A stretch of DNA of 64,000 nt from Thermoplasmatales archaeon (lineage in GTDB: Archaea; Thermoplasmatota; Thermoplasmata; Thermoplasmatales; Thermoplasmataceae). Location: NCBI GenBank assembly GCA_016806715.1, contig CP060531.1:1895589-1959588 (forward strand), in the 5' to 3' direction. Both the position numbers and the translations under genes were made by a program. The notes under the pieces were generated by a model. It was not told the DNA's origin and did not search any database. It saw nothing but the letters and a program-made list of their open reading frames with translations. Position 1 is the stretch's first letter. Every line of letters starts with the position of its first letter. Positions 36,714-44,318 of this stretch are shown here, piece by piece.

Positions 36714-36828
36714 TAAACTTTTTCTCCCTTGATTAACAGAGTGACCTGCCTCTACCGATTGTTTAGTGGGATAAATATTTTTCATCTCTTTCTGGAGAAT
36801 ACTTAGGGTGGAACGGATGATCCGGCAT

Positions 36829-37317
36829 CTATTGTTTCTTTATCATGAATATTCCGGAGATTGAAATAACTACACCGGCCACAAATGTTGTGAATCCAGC
36901 TAGAATCGTAGCGGCAAGTTCATCAAATAAGTTGGGAGGAAAGTAGGCATAAACATAATTCGGCATTGAATCTCCATAAATTACGAAGTAATAATTTCCC
37001 ACACCCAAGTTATAAAGTTGCAGGCCCCCAAGTGCTATAGACGGTGTGATTGCATATGTTGCTATATTAGATATATTGAGACGGAGCAGATCAGAAGCCG
37101 ATATGAGACCAAGGGTACCCGTGGTGCCGTTCCCGAATACGACAAATGTTCCCCGATCAGTGGCATTAAATTCAGTGGAAACAAATTCCCCCCGGGAGTG
37201 AGCAACATAATGTGATGATAACGTTGCAGTTCCGGAAATTGCTACGCCTCCAAGTATTAGTATGGCTATTCCGACAAGTAATATTACTATGCCAGCTTCC
37301 AGGACCTTCTTTCTCAA
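36829..37317 (-). CDS. Membrane protein with two helices and an extracellular domain
   Basis: A 162-residue protein with one hydrophobic helix at each end (about residues 8-30 and 135-158) and a Gly/Thr/Asn-rich, probably external domain between them carrying several Asn-X-Thr/Ser sites. The family is not recognised. The middle part (FVVFGNGTTGTLGL, then GNYYFVIYGDS) resembles in style the broken surface protein at 40195-40664, so the two may be related. Function unknown. Confidence 0.55.
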   Translation of the reverse strand: MRKKVLEAGIVILLVGIAILILGGVAISGTATLSSHYVAHSRGEFVSTEFNATDRGTFVVFGNGTTGTLGLISASDLLRLNISNIATYAITPSIALGGLQLYNLGVGNYYFVIYGDSMPNYVYAYFPPNLFDELAATILAGFTTFVAGVVISISGIFMIKKQ

Positions 37318-37416
37318 TAAAAGTGCATTGTTCAGCGGTTTAAAAAGGAAACGGGGGAGGTCTTGATTGAGTCAACATATTCTACTGTGATAGAGAATAG
37401 ATTAAAGCTCCGGGTA

Positions 37417-37580
37417 ATGCCAGAGTTTACACTATCGATGAATGACCTGGTCGTGAAGAAAGCCACCATAAACGTGGATCAGGTGATGAAGGACGATTCC
37501 ACGGAAGATCAGAAAAACTCTCCGAAAAGAGGATCTAAATCGCTGTATACAACAAGAAGTGGGATAATGAGGATCAATTC
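37417..37580 (+). pseudogene. Fragment of the IS1634-type transposase
   Basis: The stretch VKKATINVDQVMKDDST(E)DQK matches the intact transposase at 44406-45980 (VMKKVAISVDQVMKDDSTG), and similarity continues at the DNA level past a frameshift (GAAAAGAGGAT, then TATACAACA). It is on the opposite strand to the intact copy. Only about 160 bases remain. Confidence 0.8.
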
Positions 37581-37726
37581 CTTACAGGATATACCTAGTG
37601 GGGTGCACCTGAGTATTCTAGGGAGAGCGTGAGCAATTTCTTCCTTCAGACTTCCATAATAAGGTAGGTAATGGAATTTCTAAAAATATTTATCTATTTT
37701 CTTTTGCTAGGTGAAAAGTAAAGCAT

Positions 37727-38497
37727 ATGTCTAGACAGCATAGAATTGCAGTTGTTCTGATAATAGGGTTGATCATATTGACTACAACTATAGTTTATCT
37801 GGAAATTAATAACGCTCGACGGGGAATATTGGATGTCCATGTTAGTGCACTGCAGAAGTCCATTACCCAAGGCGATAACTTGACAATAATGTTGAATGTT
37901 TCAGCTCATGATATTCACCAGGAATTCAAAATTGATGGCATTACATACTTGAAAGGAATCCAGCTGGCATATTACGGTATTAATAAGACCTCTGCTGAAG
38001 AAGGCGGTCCCGCACTCGAATATGGTCTAGCAAAGTATACTTTAAACTCTATGAGTGGGAGTGTGAGAATTCAGTGGAACTGCACCGTTGTTAGCGGCGG
38101 TCTCAATTATACCCTTGCCCCCGCCGGTTACTATCGACTGTTTGAGGGTGGAAATATAGGTGTGGGCACGCCTTCCAATACCATAGTCAATTTTAGTGTT
38201 GCAAACCAGACGATATCAGTGTATGGCACTTATGGGTCTGTTACCTCAAACCACACCAACGTTTCTCTAGCTGCCCTGCCTTTCGGAGTCTCCGATCATA
38301 TCCCTGTAAGTGTATACGTAAATGTCACTTTAAATGGGAATATTATAGATAAATACACTTTTGGCGGCACCGTTCCGGTTTATAAAAACTATACATTGGT
38401 CACAAGCACGCAGAGTAATGATTACCAGACACAAATTCGTATAAATACTCCCATAGGTATTATCCTCATGGTAGAGAAATTGGGGCTTCGGGCATGA
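37727..38497 (+). CDS. Membrane-anchored surface protein of an ABC cassette
   Basis: A 256-residue protein with one N-terminal membrane helix (AVVLIIGLIILTTTIVYL) and an extracellular beta-rich domain containing many Asn-X-Thr/Ser sites. No family recognised. The ATP-binding gene follows with a four-base overlap, so it belongs to the ABC cassette; I infer a role as a substrate-side or surface component. AGGTGA about 15 bases upstream of the ATG may be the ribosome-binding site. Confidence 0.6.
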   Translation: MSRQHRIAVVLIIGLIILTTTIVYLEINNARRGILDVHVSALQKSITQGDNLTIMLNVSAHDIHQEFKIDGITYLKGIQLAYYGINKTSAEEGGPALEYGLAKYTLNSMSGSVRIQWNCTVVSGGLNYTLAPAGYYRLFEGGNIGVGTPSNTIVNFSVANQTISVYGTYGSVTSNHTNVSLAALPFGVSDHIPVSVYVNVTLNGNIIDKYTFGGTVPVYKNYTLVTSTQSNDYQTQIRINTPIGIILMVEKLGLRA

Positions 38498-39342
38498 AAC
38501 TTCTCGAGTGCACAGATATAAGGAAAAGCTACGGATTGATTAAAAGAAGCGAAGCGCTGAAGGGCGTTAGTCTCAGCTTGGAGAGGGGACAGTGTTTGGC
38601 AGTCGTTGGTCCCAACGGTGCTGGAAAAACCACACTTCTCAGGATTCTTGGCGGAGTAATTGCGACTTTTCAAGGGAACCTCAAAGTGAGAGGAAATATA
38701 GGTTACTGTTCGGAAACAACGTCTAACTATCCTTACCTAACCGGATATGAAAATCTTAATTTTTTTGGAGAAGTCTCTGGGTCGTCCACAGAAGTCACGG
38801 AGGTTCTCAGAAAGGTAAGACTTGACAATGATCGAAAGTTAGTCTTCCAATATTCCAAGGGGATGAAACGAAAACTTGAGATTGCCAGAAGCCTAATACT
38901 TGACGCAGATATTGTGATCATGGATGAGCCCTTCGATGGGCTGGACCCTATCATCTCAAAGGATATAGCAAATATTTTGGTCCGCCTAAAAGAAGAAGGC
39001 AAAGGGATAATACTGACGAGCCACGATCTCTACCGTATCCAGGATGTTGCGGACGAGGTTTATTTCATGTCAAATGGCAAATTCTCAAGACATGAAACTC
39101 TCACGAACTTTCTGCGCCTTAAGGTTGGATTTCAGGACAAAGCTAGAAATGGAATAGACCTGTCTTTCCTGGGTAGACGTCTATTATTTCAGAACAGAGA
39201 TGTCGCGTATCTTTCCCTTGAAAACACAGATCAGATTTCTGATTTGGTGGAAGAGATGATGAGGAACGGCGTCAAGATCAAAAGTGTTGGCCTCGAGCCA
39301 CTGGAAGACCTGTTTATGGAGATATTCAATGAACAGACTTAG
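38494..39342 (+). CDS. ABC transporter ATP-binding protein
   Basis: A 282-residue ATPase with Walker A GPNGAGKTT, signature YSKGMKRKLEIA (a divergent LSGGQ), Walker B IVIMDEPFDGLDP and the switch His in LTSHD. The extended C-terminal tail and divergent signature are typical of ABC-2-type exporters of the NatA/CcmA kind. It overlaps the membrane protein gene upstream and the permease downstream (14 bases). Confidence 0.9.
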   Translation: MKLLECTDIRKSYGLIKRSEALKGVSLSLERGQCLAVVGPNGAGKTTLLRILGGVIATFQGNLKVRGNIGYCSETTSNYPYLTGYENLNFFGEVSGSSTEVTEVLRKVRLDNDRKLVFQYSKGMKRKLEIARSLILDADIVIMDEPFDGLDPIISKDIANILVRLKEEGKGIILTSHDLYRIQDVADEVYFMSNGKFSRHETLTNFLRLKVGFQDKARNGIDLSFLGRRLLFQNRDVAYLSLENTDQISDLVEEMMRNGVKIKSVGLEPLEDLFMEIFNEQT

Positions 39343-40219
39343 AATATCAATCGCAGAAATAAAGCTATACTGGAGACACGCGTCTAGATCATATTTCTGG
39401 ATAATCATCGCCCTTGGATTCACATTTCTTTCGATTCTGGAGGTATACAGCCTTACTACAAGCTACCGTTTTGACATTTATCCTTTAAAATGGGATTTTT
39501 TTTCAGTGCTTGAAGGCTCTATGAATTACTGGCTAATTTTCATAGTCTCCGCTTCATTGCTGATATCCGAGGAGAGGGAGGACGCGACGTGGGATATCAT
39601 GAGATCCATGAAAGCAAGCAAGGGCGCCCTGTTAGCCGGAAAATTCATATGGTTGCAGCTTTTTTCCCTTATTCTTTTGATTGTGAGTTATGCAGTAACT
39701 GCGGTCTTCTTGCTGTCTAATGCCATAACGTTCAGCTGGGCAGATGTCCCGCCTCTTGTCTCAATTCTGCTCTCATTCTGGGCCTTAACCGCGCTCTTTA
39801 ACGTATTCGGCCTGCTGTTCTCTTCCATGTTCTCTAAGAAGATAACTTCCGTGGTTGCAGTTATCGCTACCTGGATATTGCTTTCCGTAATAGGTGCGGG
39901 CATAATGAGTTCTTCGTATGTAGAGTCGTTTTTCACCCCCACCACACCCGGCCCAACCGGTCTACCTCTTATCTTCAAGATTGGAATTCTGTTGGACCCG
40001 TACTATTTTGTTGGCATGGTTGCCGATCTGAATTCATTGTATCTTATTGATGTTCCTGTTGGGCCAAACAACGGGGTTCAATTGTCAACTCCGGTACTTT
40101 TTTTTTCGCCGGGTTTCGGATACATCTGGATATTCATGGCATTTATTTTAGTCTGTACTTTCCTGATCTATATTCTGCTGAGGGTTAAAGATCAATGGGG
40201 GGTATTCGGCGGACAGTAA
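39329..40219 (+). CDS. ABC-2-type permease
   Basis: A 296-residue membrane protein with about six helices, starting MNRLRISIAEIKLYWRHASRS. After the first helix comes the usual cytoplasmic SEEREDATWDIMRS segment of ABC-2 permeases. The frame extends upstream to 39284, but the ATG at 39329 fits better. It pairs with the upstream ATPase. Substrate unknown. Confidence 0.8.
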   Translation: MNRLRISIAEIKLYWRHASRSYFWIIIALGFTFLSILEVYSLTTSYRFDIYPLKWDFFSVLEGSMNYWLIFIVSASLLISEEREDATWDIMRSMKASKGALLAGKFIWLQLFSLILLIVSYAVTAVFLLSNAITFSWADVPPLVSILLSFWALTALFNVFGLLFSSMFSKKITSVVAVIATWILLSVIGAGIMSSSYVESFFTPTTPGPTGLPLIFKIGILLDPYYFVGMVADLNSLYLIDVPVGPNNGVQLSTPVLFFSPGFGYIWIFMAFILVCTFLIYILLRVKDQWGVFGGQ

Positions 40220-40664
40220 GGCAAAGAATACCGCAATAGCTGTGATCATAGCTATTATTTTCGTCATTGCGATTTAGTACAGCGTTTTGACTTCCGGTAT
40301 CGCCAGGAATAACACAGGCGAAAACGGCTCGAAAGGCCTCACGCTTTCAGGAATGACATTCATAGTGAAAATAAATGAGAATGTTGTTAGTAAATTATCC
40401 GATCACACATACTTCAATTTAACAGCAGATGTAAGCGAATTATTCATTGTGACATATACTAACAACACGTCGGGTTCTGTATATGCTGTAGGACCAAATG
40501 GAAATATTTTGGACAAAGTTGGCGATAACGGCATACCTGACTTCTACGCAACGGCAGCTTCTTACTCTGATCCTCTGGAAGTCGTTATACTTTCGGGGAA
40601 CTGGACACTAATTGCTTCTATTTCCGGTTTGGGCAACATACATTTCATTGTTGCGATCAGCTAG
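40195..40664 (+). pseudogene. Broken membrane-anchored surface protein gene
   Basis: The last gene of the ABC cassette is damaged twice. From the ATG at 40195 the frame hits TAG after 14 codons, but adding one G in the six-G run at 40197-40202 gives MGGYSADSKAKNTAIAVIIA, a membrane helix. That frame then meets an in-frame TAG at 40275-40277 before continuing (YSVLTSGIARNNTG) to an ordinary stop at 40664. The rest is an Asn/Thr-rich external domain. A shorter protein from the TTG at 40287 would lack its anchor. Confidence 0.6.
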
Positions 40665-40678
40665 AGAAGTTTCATCCG

Positions 40679-40700
40679 AAACTCGAGTTCCGTATGAGAT
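40679..40700. repeat. Copy of the IS1634-type end repeat
   Basis: The sequence ACTCGAGTTCCGTATGAGAT resembles the two ends of the element at 44319-46126 (consensus AACTYGASTTCCGYATG). It lies just outside the decayed transposase end at 40732, at the side expected for the left end of a minus-strand copy. Confidence 0.6.
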
Positions 40701-40731
40701 GATGAATAGAATTATCTATACTCAATTATTA

Positions 40732-41066
40732 TTATATTGTAAAATCTGAATGGGAAGTAGTAACGAGTTGGTATTCTGAAGCTGAACATGGCATTTTCTC
40801 TGTTCTGTTCAGTCTCACCACATCTTTTCTTTTGACTTCCTGCCCATCTATTTCCATATTTCACCCGGCATGTCAGCCATTATGTTGCTGTTCCTGAGTT
40901 TCGAGGAATACGAAACGGAGGCAAGGGCTTCGTATGCCCTGTCTCCTGTATCGAATCTGGATCCTCCGTTTGTTTCCCGGTCCATGAACGAGGGCCTGAT
41001 TGATCTTTCTGCCCTGTTTAGGGTAAAATAATTAATATCTTCGCGCCAATTGATAAGCATCACCAA
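40732..41066 (-). pseudogene. Decayed C-terminus of an IS1634-like transposase
   Basis: Two overlapping minus-strand frames, 41066-40848 (ending YSSKLRNSNIMADMPGEIWK) and 40857-40732 (MEIDGQEVKRKDVVRLNRTE), read as one broken protein. The pattern resembles the tail of IS1634-type transposases, and it is bounded by the end repeat at 40679-40700. The rest of the element is gone. The assignment rests on layout more than on residue identity. Confidence 0.45.
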
Positions 41067-41089
41067 AAGAAAAAATCATGAGGCAGAAC

Positions 41090-41605
41090 CTAATTTTTCA
41101 CTTTGAGCAGGCTTCCAAATGCTGTTCTGAGGGTCCCCTCATATTGAGAAAATATCTCGTCTGACAATTTCCCTCTTCCTCTAAAGTTGCAACTTATAAG
41201 ATGGAACTTTAGTTTCTTTCCGTTCACTCGTAACAGTAAGTGAGGAAGAGAAACGCCATTTCCATTTGACAATTCTACCTGCTCAACAGTGGAAAAGGGA
41301 ATGACTCTGTATTGAGGAGGTACTTCCCTGATCTTTGTTTCGAGATTATCCTCAATTTCTTTACCTTTCAGGATATTTTGCTGCACTATCTGTTCGGTTT
41401 CTTCCTGGGTCACCTTATAACTGGAAACATAACCCGCAATCGGAATCATTCTGTCCGGATTGTTCATTTGTGCCTTCCACTCTTCTGAAATTCTTTCCCT
41501 TGCTTTCATTACTAGAAATTGGTATAGTTCATTATCTGTGAATATGAGATGATAAGTTGTATCCAAGCTAGCGGCGTTGTCTATTGAACCAATAACAGTA
41601 ACCAT
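41090..41605 (-). CDS. Protein of unknown function with a PH-like region
   Basis: About 171 residues from the ATG at 41605 (MVTVIGSIDNAASLD); the frame is open further upstream to 41695. Not recognised. The part YRVIPFSTVEQVELSNGNG followed by LLLRVNGKKLKFHL looks like a bacterial-type PH fold, seen in small cytoplasmic or membrane-adjacent proteins. It lies just beside the IS66 element, whose insertion was about 200 bases upstream of its start. Confidence 0.5.
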   Translation of the reverse strand: MVTVIGSIDNAASLDTTYHLIFTDNELYQFLVMKARERISEEWKAQMNNPDRMIPIAGYVSSYKVTQEETEQIVQQNILKGKEIEDNLETKIREVPPQYRVIPFSTVEQVELSNGNGVSLPHLLLRVNGKKLKFHLISCNFRGRGKLSDEIFSQYEGTLRTAFGSLLKVKN

Positions 41606-41805
41606 TATGAAATATTCTTCATTTATATTAAATATTTCTGCTTTCCATCCATCGCGTTTATATACTGTTAGTAGAATAATTATTTTGCCCATCATTTCTT
41701 CAGTAAAATACGCGTCCTTAAAGAGATTCAGGTCATATTTGGCAATTATATATGCCTGTATGAAGGTACTTTGGAACTCTCCTTTTAAGTATAATTTTGG
41801 TAATT

Positions 41806-41813
41806 AAATCTAT
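41806..41813. repeat. Left target-site duplication of the IS66-type element
   Basis: AAATCTAT, identical to the eight bases right after the other end at 43265-43272. Eight-base duplications are typical of IS66. Confidence 0.85.
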
Positions 41814-43264
41814 GTACTTGTATAGCTTCAGCCGAATCCGCACAGCTCTTTTCTTAATATTTTGTCCATCTCCACAAACATATTCATTCCCCTCATTCGC
41901 CATGTAGACAGCAGCGATGCGATGTACTGGTAGTTCCTGGAACCCGATTCGGATCGGAATGTACCAATAATTTTGCGTATTACAACATGTTCTCTTATTG
42001 CCTGTTCCGCAAGGTTGTTGGTCGGCTCCATTCCGTTGTAGAGGAGGCAGGTGAACCATGAACCCAGGCCGTTACGGATATACTCAACAGGCTTGTGCAG
42101 ATCGGAATACGAGTTATAAAGTTCAACGAGTTCTTTCATTTTCCCGTCAAATGCTTCCTTCTTTTTCCTGCGCTCATCCATATCCCCGGACTCCAGAGAC
42201 TTTTTCAGTTCCCCGAACATGGAGTGTATCTCCCCGGAGAGTTCGCTTCCATGTACAGTATTCCTGAATGCATCCGCCTCCCTGATCAGGTGAGCCCAGC
42301 ACCTCTGTATTGTTGTGAGATATGAGTACACCTTCCATCCGTCCACTATTGCCGGACCATGGAAGTCCTCGCCCATTGTCTCCTTCACAACATCCCGTCC
42401 CCTGCTGTCTGTGATCACAACGAGAACCTCGTTCTCTGCCGACCTGAAAGCCCACAGCCAGTATTTCTTTCCGTTCACGTGGAAACCGGTCTCATCTATG
42501 TGAACCCATTTCGATCTTCTGATGCGATCCTGTATCTGCGAATACTCGTTCCTGCATGAATCCCCGACTCTCAGGAGGGCATCGTTTATGCCCTTGACAC
42601 TGAGATCGAGATCATTGTTCGTGCTGATGAATTCCTGCACCTTCCTTACTGGTCCCCTTAAATTGTACTTCAGCATTGTTATGTAATTCAGGAGGTAGAT
42701 GCCCATATCGCCGGTCTGCGGACAGTCTCTGTGTTTCGATTTCACCTCTGTGCCGCAGCTGCTGCACCTGTAAACATCAAGATCGTATTCCGTCACCTTT
42801 ATCTTCTGTGGTGGCGGGATGTCGAAGATTGTCCTCTTCTCCGTCCTGATGGGAGAACCGAGAGGACTGCTGCATCTGGGGCACTTATCCTCAGATACAT
42901 GGATGATCTCATCCGGTTCCCCGAATTCACGTGTTGCACCCTTATGACCCGGAGGAGCACCCCTCTTCCCCGGTGGTTTTATGTCCTTCGGTTTGAACAT
43001 CTGCCTTGATGATGGTGTGTGTGGATTCTCGTAAATAAGAATGCGTCTCTTCAGTTCCTCGTTCTCATTCTTCAGGGCTGAATTCTCAGCTGTGAGTCTC
43101 TCGACAGTGTTTTCCAGATCCATGATATATACCGTCAGGCTCATGTCAGCAGGAGACACCACTAAGGACTATTATTTACTCATGAAAATACTTTTCGGTT
43201 CAGTATTACAGCGGTCCGTTAAAAAATGCCATTGAAAATATGGGAATCGAAGCTATACAAGTAC
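41814..43264 (-). mobile_element. Complete IS66-type insertion sequence
   Basis: A 1451-base element bounded by perfect 16-base inverted repeats (GTACTTGTATAGCTTC at the left, its complement at the right) and flanked by an eight-base direct repeat AAATCTAT. The ends start with GTA and the duplication is eight bases, both IS66 traits. It holds only the transposase (TnpC) and lacks tnpA and tnpB of classical IS66. The intact ends and gene point to recent insertion. Confidence 0.88.
41828..43162 (-). CDS. IS66-type transposase (TnpC)
   Basis: A 444-residue transposase. It has an N-terminal coiled coil (VERLTAENSALKNENEELKR), a zinc ribbon with CPRC and CSSCG pairs (about residues 92-140), then the DDE core: HIDETGF, AIVDGWKVY and the Glu in NNLAEQAIREHV. 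It catalyses cut-and-paste or copy movement of the surrounding element. The stop codon lies inside the left inverted repeat. The frame is intact. Confidence 0.92.
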   Translation of the reverse strand: MVSPADMSLTVYIMDLENTVERLTAENSALKNENEELKRRILIYENPHTPSSRQMFKPKDIKPPGKRGAPPGHKGATREFGEPDEIIHVSEDKCPRCSSPLGSPIRTEKRTIFDIPPPQKIKVTEYDLDVYRCSSCGTEVKSKHRDCPQTGDMGIYLLNYITMLKYNLRGPVRKVQEFISTNNDLDLSVKGINDALLRVGDSCRNEYSQIQDRIRRSKWVHIDETGFHVNGKKYWLWAFRSAENEVLVVITDSRGRDVVKETMGEDFHGPAIVDGWKVYSYLTTIQRCWAHLIREADAFRNTVHGSELSGEIHSMFGELKKSLESGDMDERRKKKEAFDGKMKELVELYNSYSDLHKPVEYIRNGLGSWFTCLLYNGMEPTNNLAEQAIREHVVIRKIIGTFRSESGSRNYQYIASLLSTWRMRGMNMFVEMDKILRKELCGFG

Positions 43265-43272
43265 AAATCTAT
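43265..43272. repeat. Right target-site duplication of the IS66-type element
   Basis: AAATCTAT directly after the right inverted repeat, matching 41806-41813. Confidence 0.85.
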
Positions 43273-43364
43273 TTATCTAGCGGAATGAAATTCCATAACC
43301 AACGGAATATGCTGTTCGGGAATATCGCGATATACCCATTCTGCTAATGATGCTCGACACTTAT

Positions 43365-43386
43365 CTTACATTTCATGAAATGTAAG
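43365..43386. repeat. Perfect 22-base palindrome
   Basis: Each half is CTTACATTTCA read inwards from its own strand, with no spacer. It lies in the 200-base interval between the IS66 element and a small membrane protein gene. It may be an operator or a cruciform; no T-run follows. Confidence 0.7.
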
Positions 43387-43472
43387 TGGCACAATTATAC
43401 TTCTTAAAAATCTTACTAATCTCAGTGCTGCATTTCTAACTTCACTTACATTCTTTGTTCATAATCCAGTCT

Positions 43473-43703
43473 CTATCTGGTGTTAGCCATCTCCACTCTT
43501 TTTCTTGCCCTATATGCAACAATCAATCCGAAAATGACAAGTGCCACTATTCCCAGATTATAGTACAAATCAAGCAAGCTGAACGAACTGTAGGAAAATG
43601 GCCATTGATAAATTGCCGAGAACAGTTCCGCAAAGAAGTAAAACTCCATTACAATGGTCGCAGACAAAAGGGGGAAAATAATACGGTCAGCTAGCGCTCT
43701 CAT
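43473..43703 (-). CDS. Small two-helix membrane protein
   Basis: A 76-residue protein starting MRALADRIIFPLLSATIVM with two hydrophobic helices and a basic C-terminus (AYRARKRVEMANTR), so the tail is probably cytoplasmic. The frame is open to 43742. No family recognised. The composition supports a real small membrane protein, but there is no other evidence. Confidence 0.4.
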   Translation of the reverse strand: MRALADRIIFPLLSATIVMEFYFFAELFSAIYQWPFSYSSFSLLDLYYNLGIVALVIFGLIVAYRARKRVEMANTR

Positions 43704-43820
43704 TTTAAAGCACCAGTTTATTATTATTCTTAAACTTTTCACGTTTAAGAGGCTGGCAATTCTCCGTTGGCGGCCTCCTTACAGGAAAAGCTATTATTTC
43801 CCTTTCATCATGACGGAATT

Positions 43821-44027
43821 ATGAAATTTACCGTTATCCTTGAAGAAGGGAAAGACGGCTATATTATAACCCACGTCCCGGGACTCAAGGGGTGTCATAC
43901 ACAGGGGAAGACCAGGGATGAAGCCCTGAAAAATGCGAAAGAAGCCATAGAGGCATACATCGGATCGTTGAAAAAACACAATGAACCGGTACCTGAAGAC
44001 GTTAACGCTGTGGTAATAGATGCCTAA
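43821..44027 (+). CDS. hicB: HicB-type antitoxin
   Basis: A 68-residue partial-RNase-H-fold protein: MKFTVILEEGKDGYIITHVPGL, then GCHTQGKTRDEALKNAKEAI, the classical HicB pattern, without an added DNA-binding domain. HicB binds and blocks the HicA mRNA interferase. The ATG at 43821 is preferred over the open upstream extension. hicA overlaps its end by eight bases. The frame is intact. Confidence 0.88.
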   Translation: MKFTVILEEGKDGYIITHVPGLKGCHTQGKTRDEALKNAKEAIEAYIGSLKKHNEPVPEDVNAVVIDA

Positions 44028-44237
44028 GCTCCCCGTTGTATCGGGAAAGAAGGTTATCAAGGCCCTTTGCAGGATTGGCTATGAGTTCGATCACCATGTT
44101 AGCAGTCGTATCACATTGAGGAACAAGCAAGGACACAGGCTAACAGCCCCCAATCATCCTGAACTGATGGGGGCACCTTAAAATCTATTCTCAATGACGC
44201 GTCCCTGACAGTTGAAGCGTTTCTTGCTTTGCTCTAG
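44020..44237 (+). pseudogene. hicA: HicA-type toxin, inactivated
   Basis: From the ATG at 44020 the protein reads MPKLPVVSGKKVIKALCRIGY and stops at 44181 after ELMGAP. Adding one G in the five-G run 44169-44173 restores GTLKSILNDASLTVEAF through to a stop at 44237, the normal HicA C-terminus. In addition, the catalytic His expected in the GSH motif is Arg (HVSSRITLRN). Both lesions point to a dead toxin beside a living antitoxin. Confidence 0.78.
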
Positions 44238-44318
44238 GCAGTAATGAGCCAGCAAACGGATCAAAAACAATATCCATATGTTAAGTATGATAGTATAGCA
44301 AGTTCTTCGTGTATCTCA

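Noticed and set aside
43767..43820. N-terminal extension of HicB
   Set aside because: The added residues (MAASLQEKLLFPFHH) do not match the family; MKFTVILEEG is the normal HicB start.
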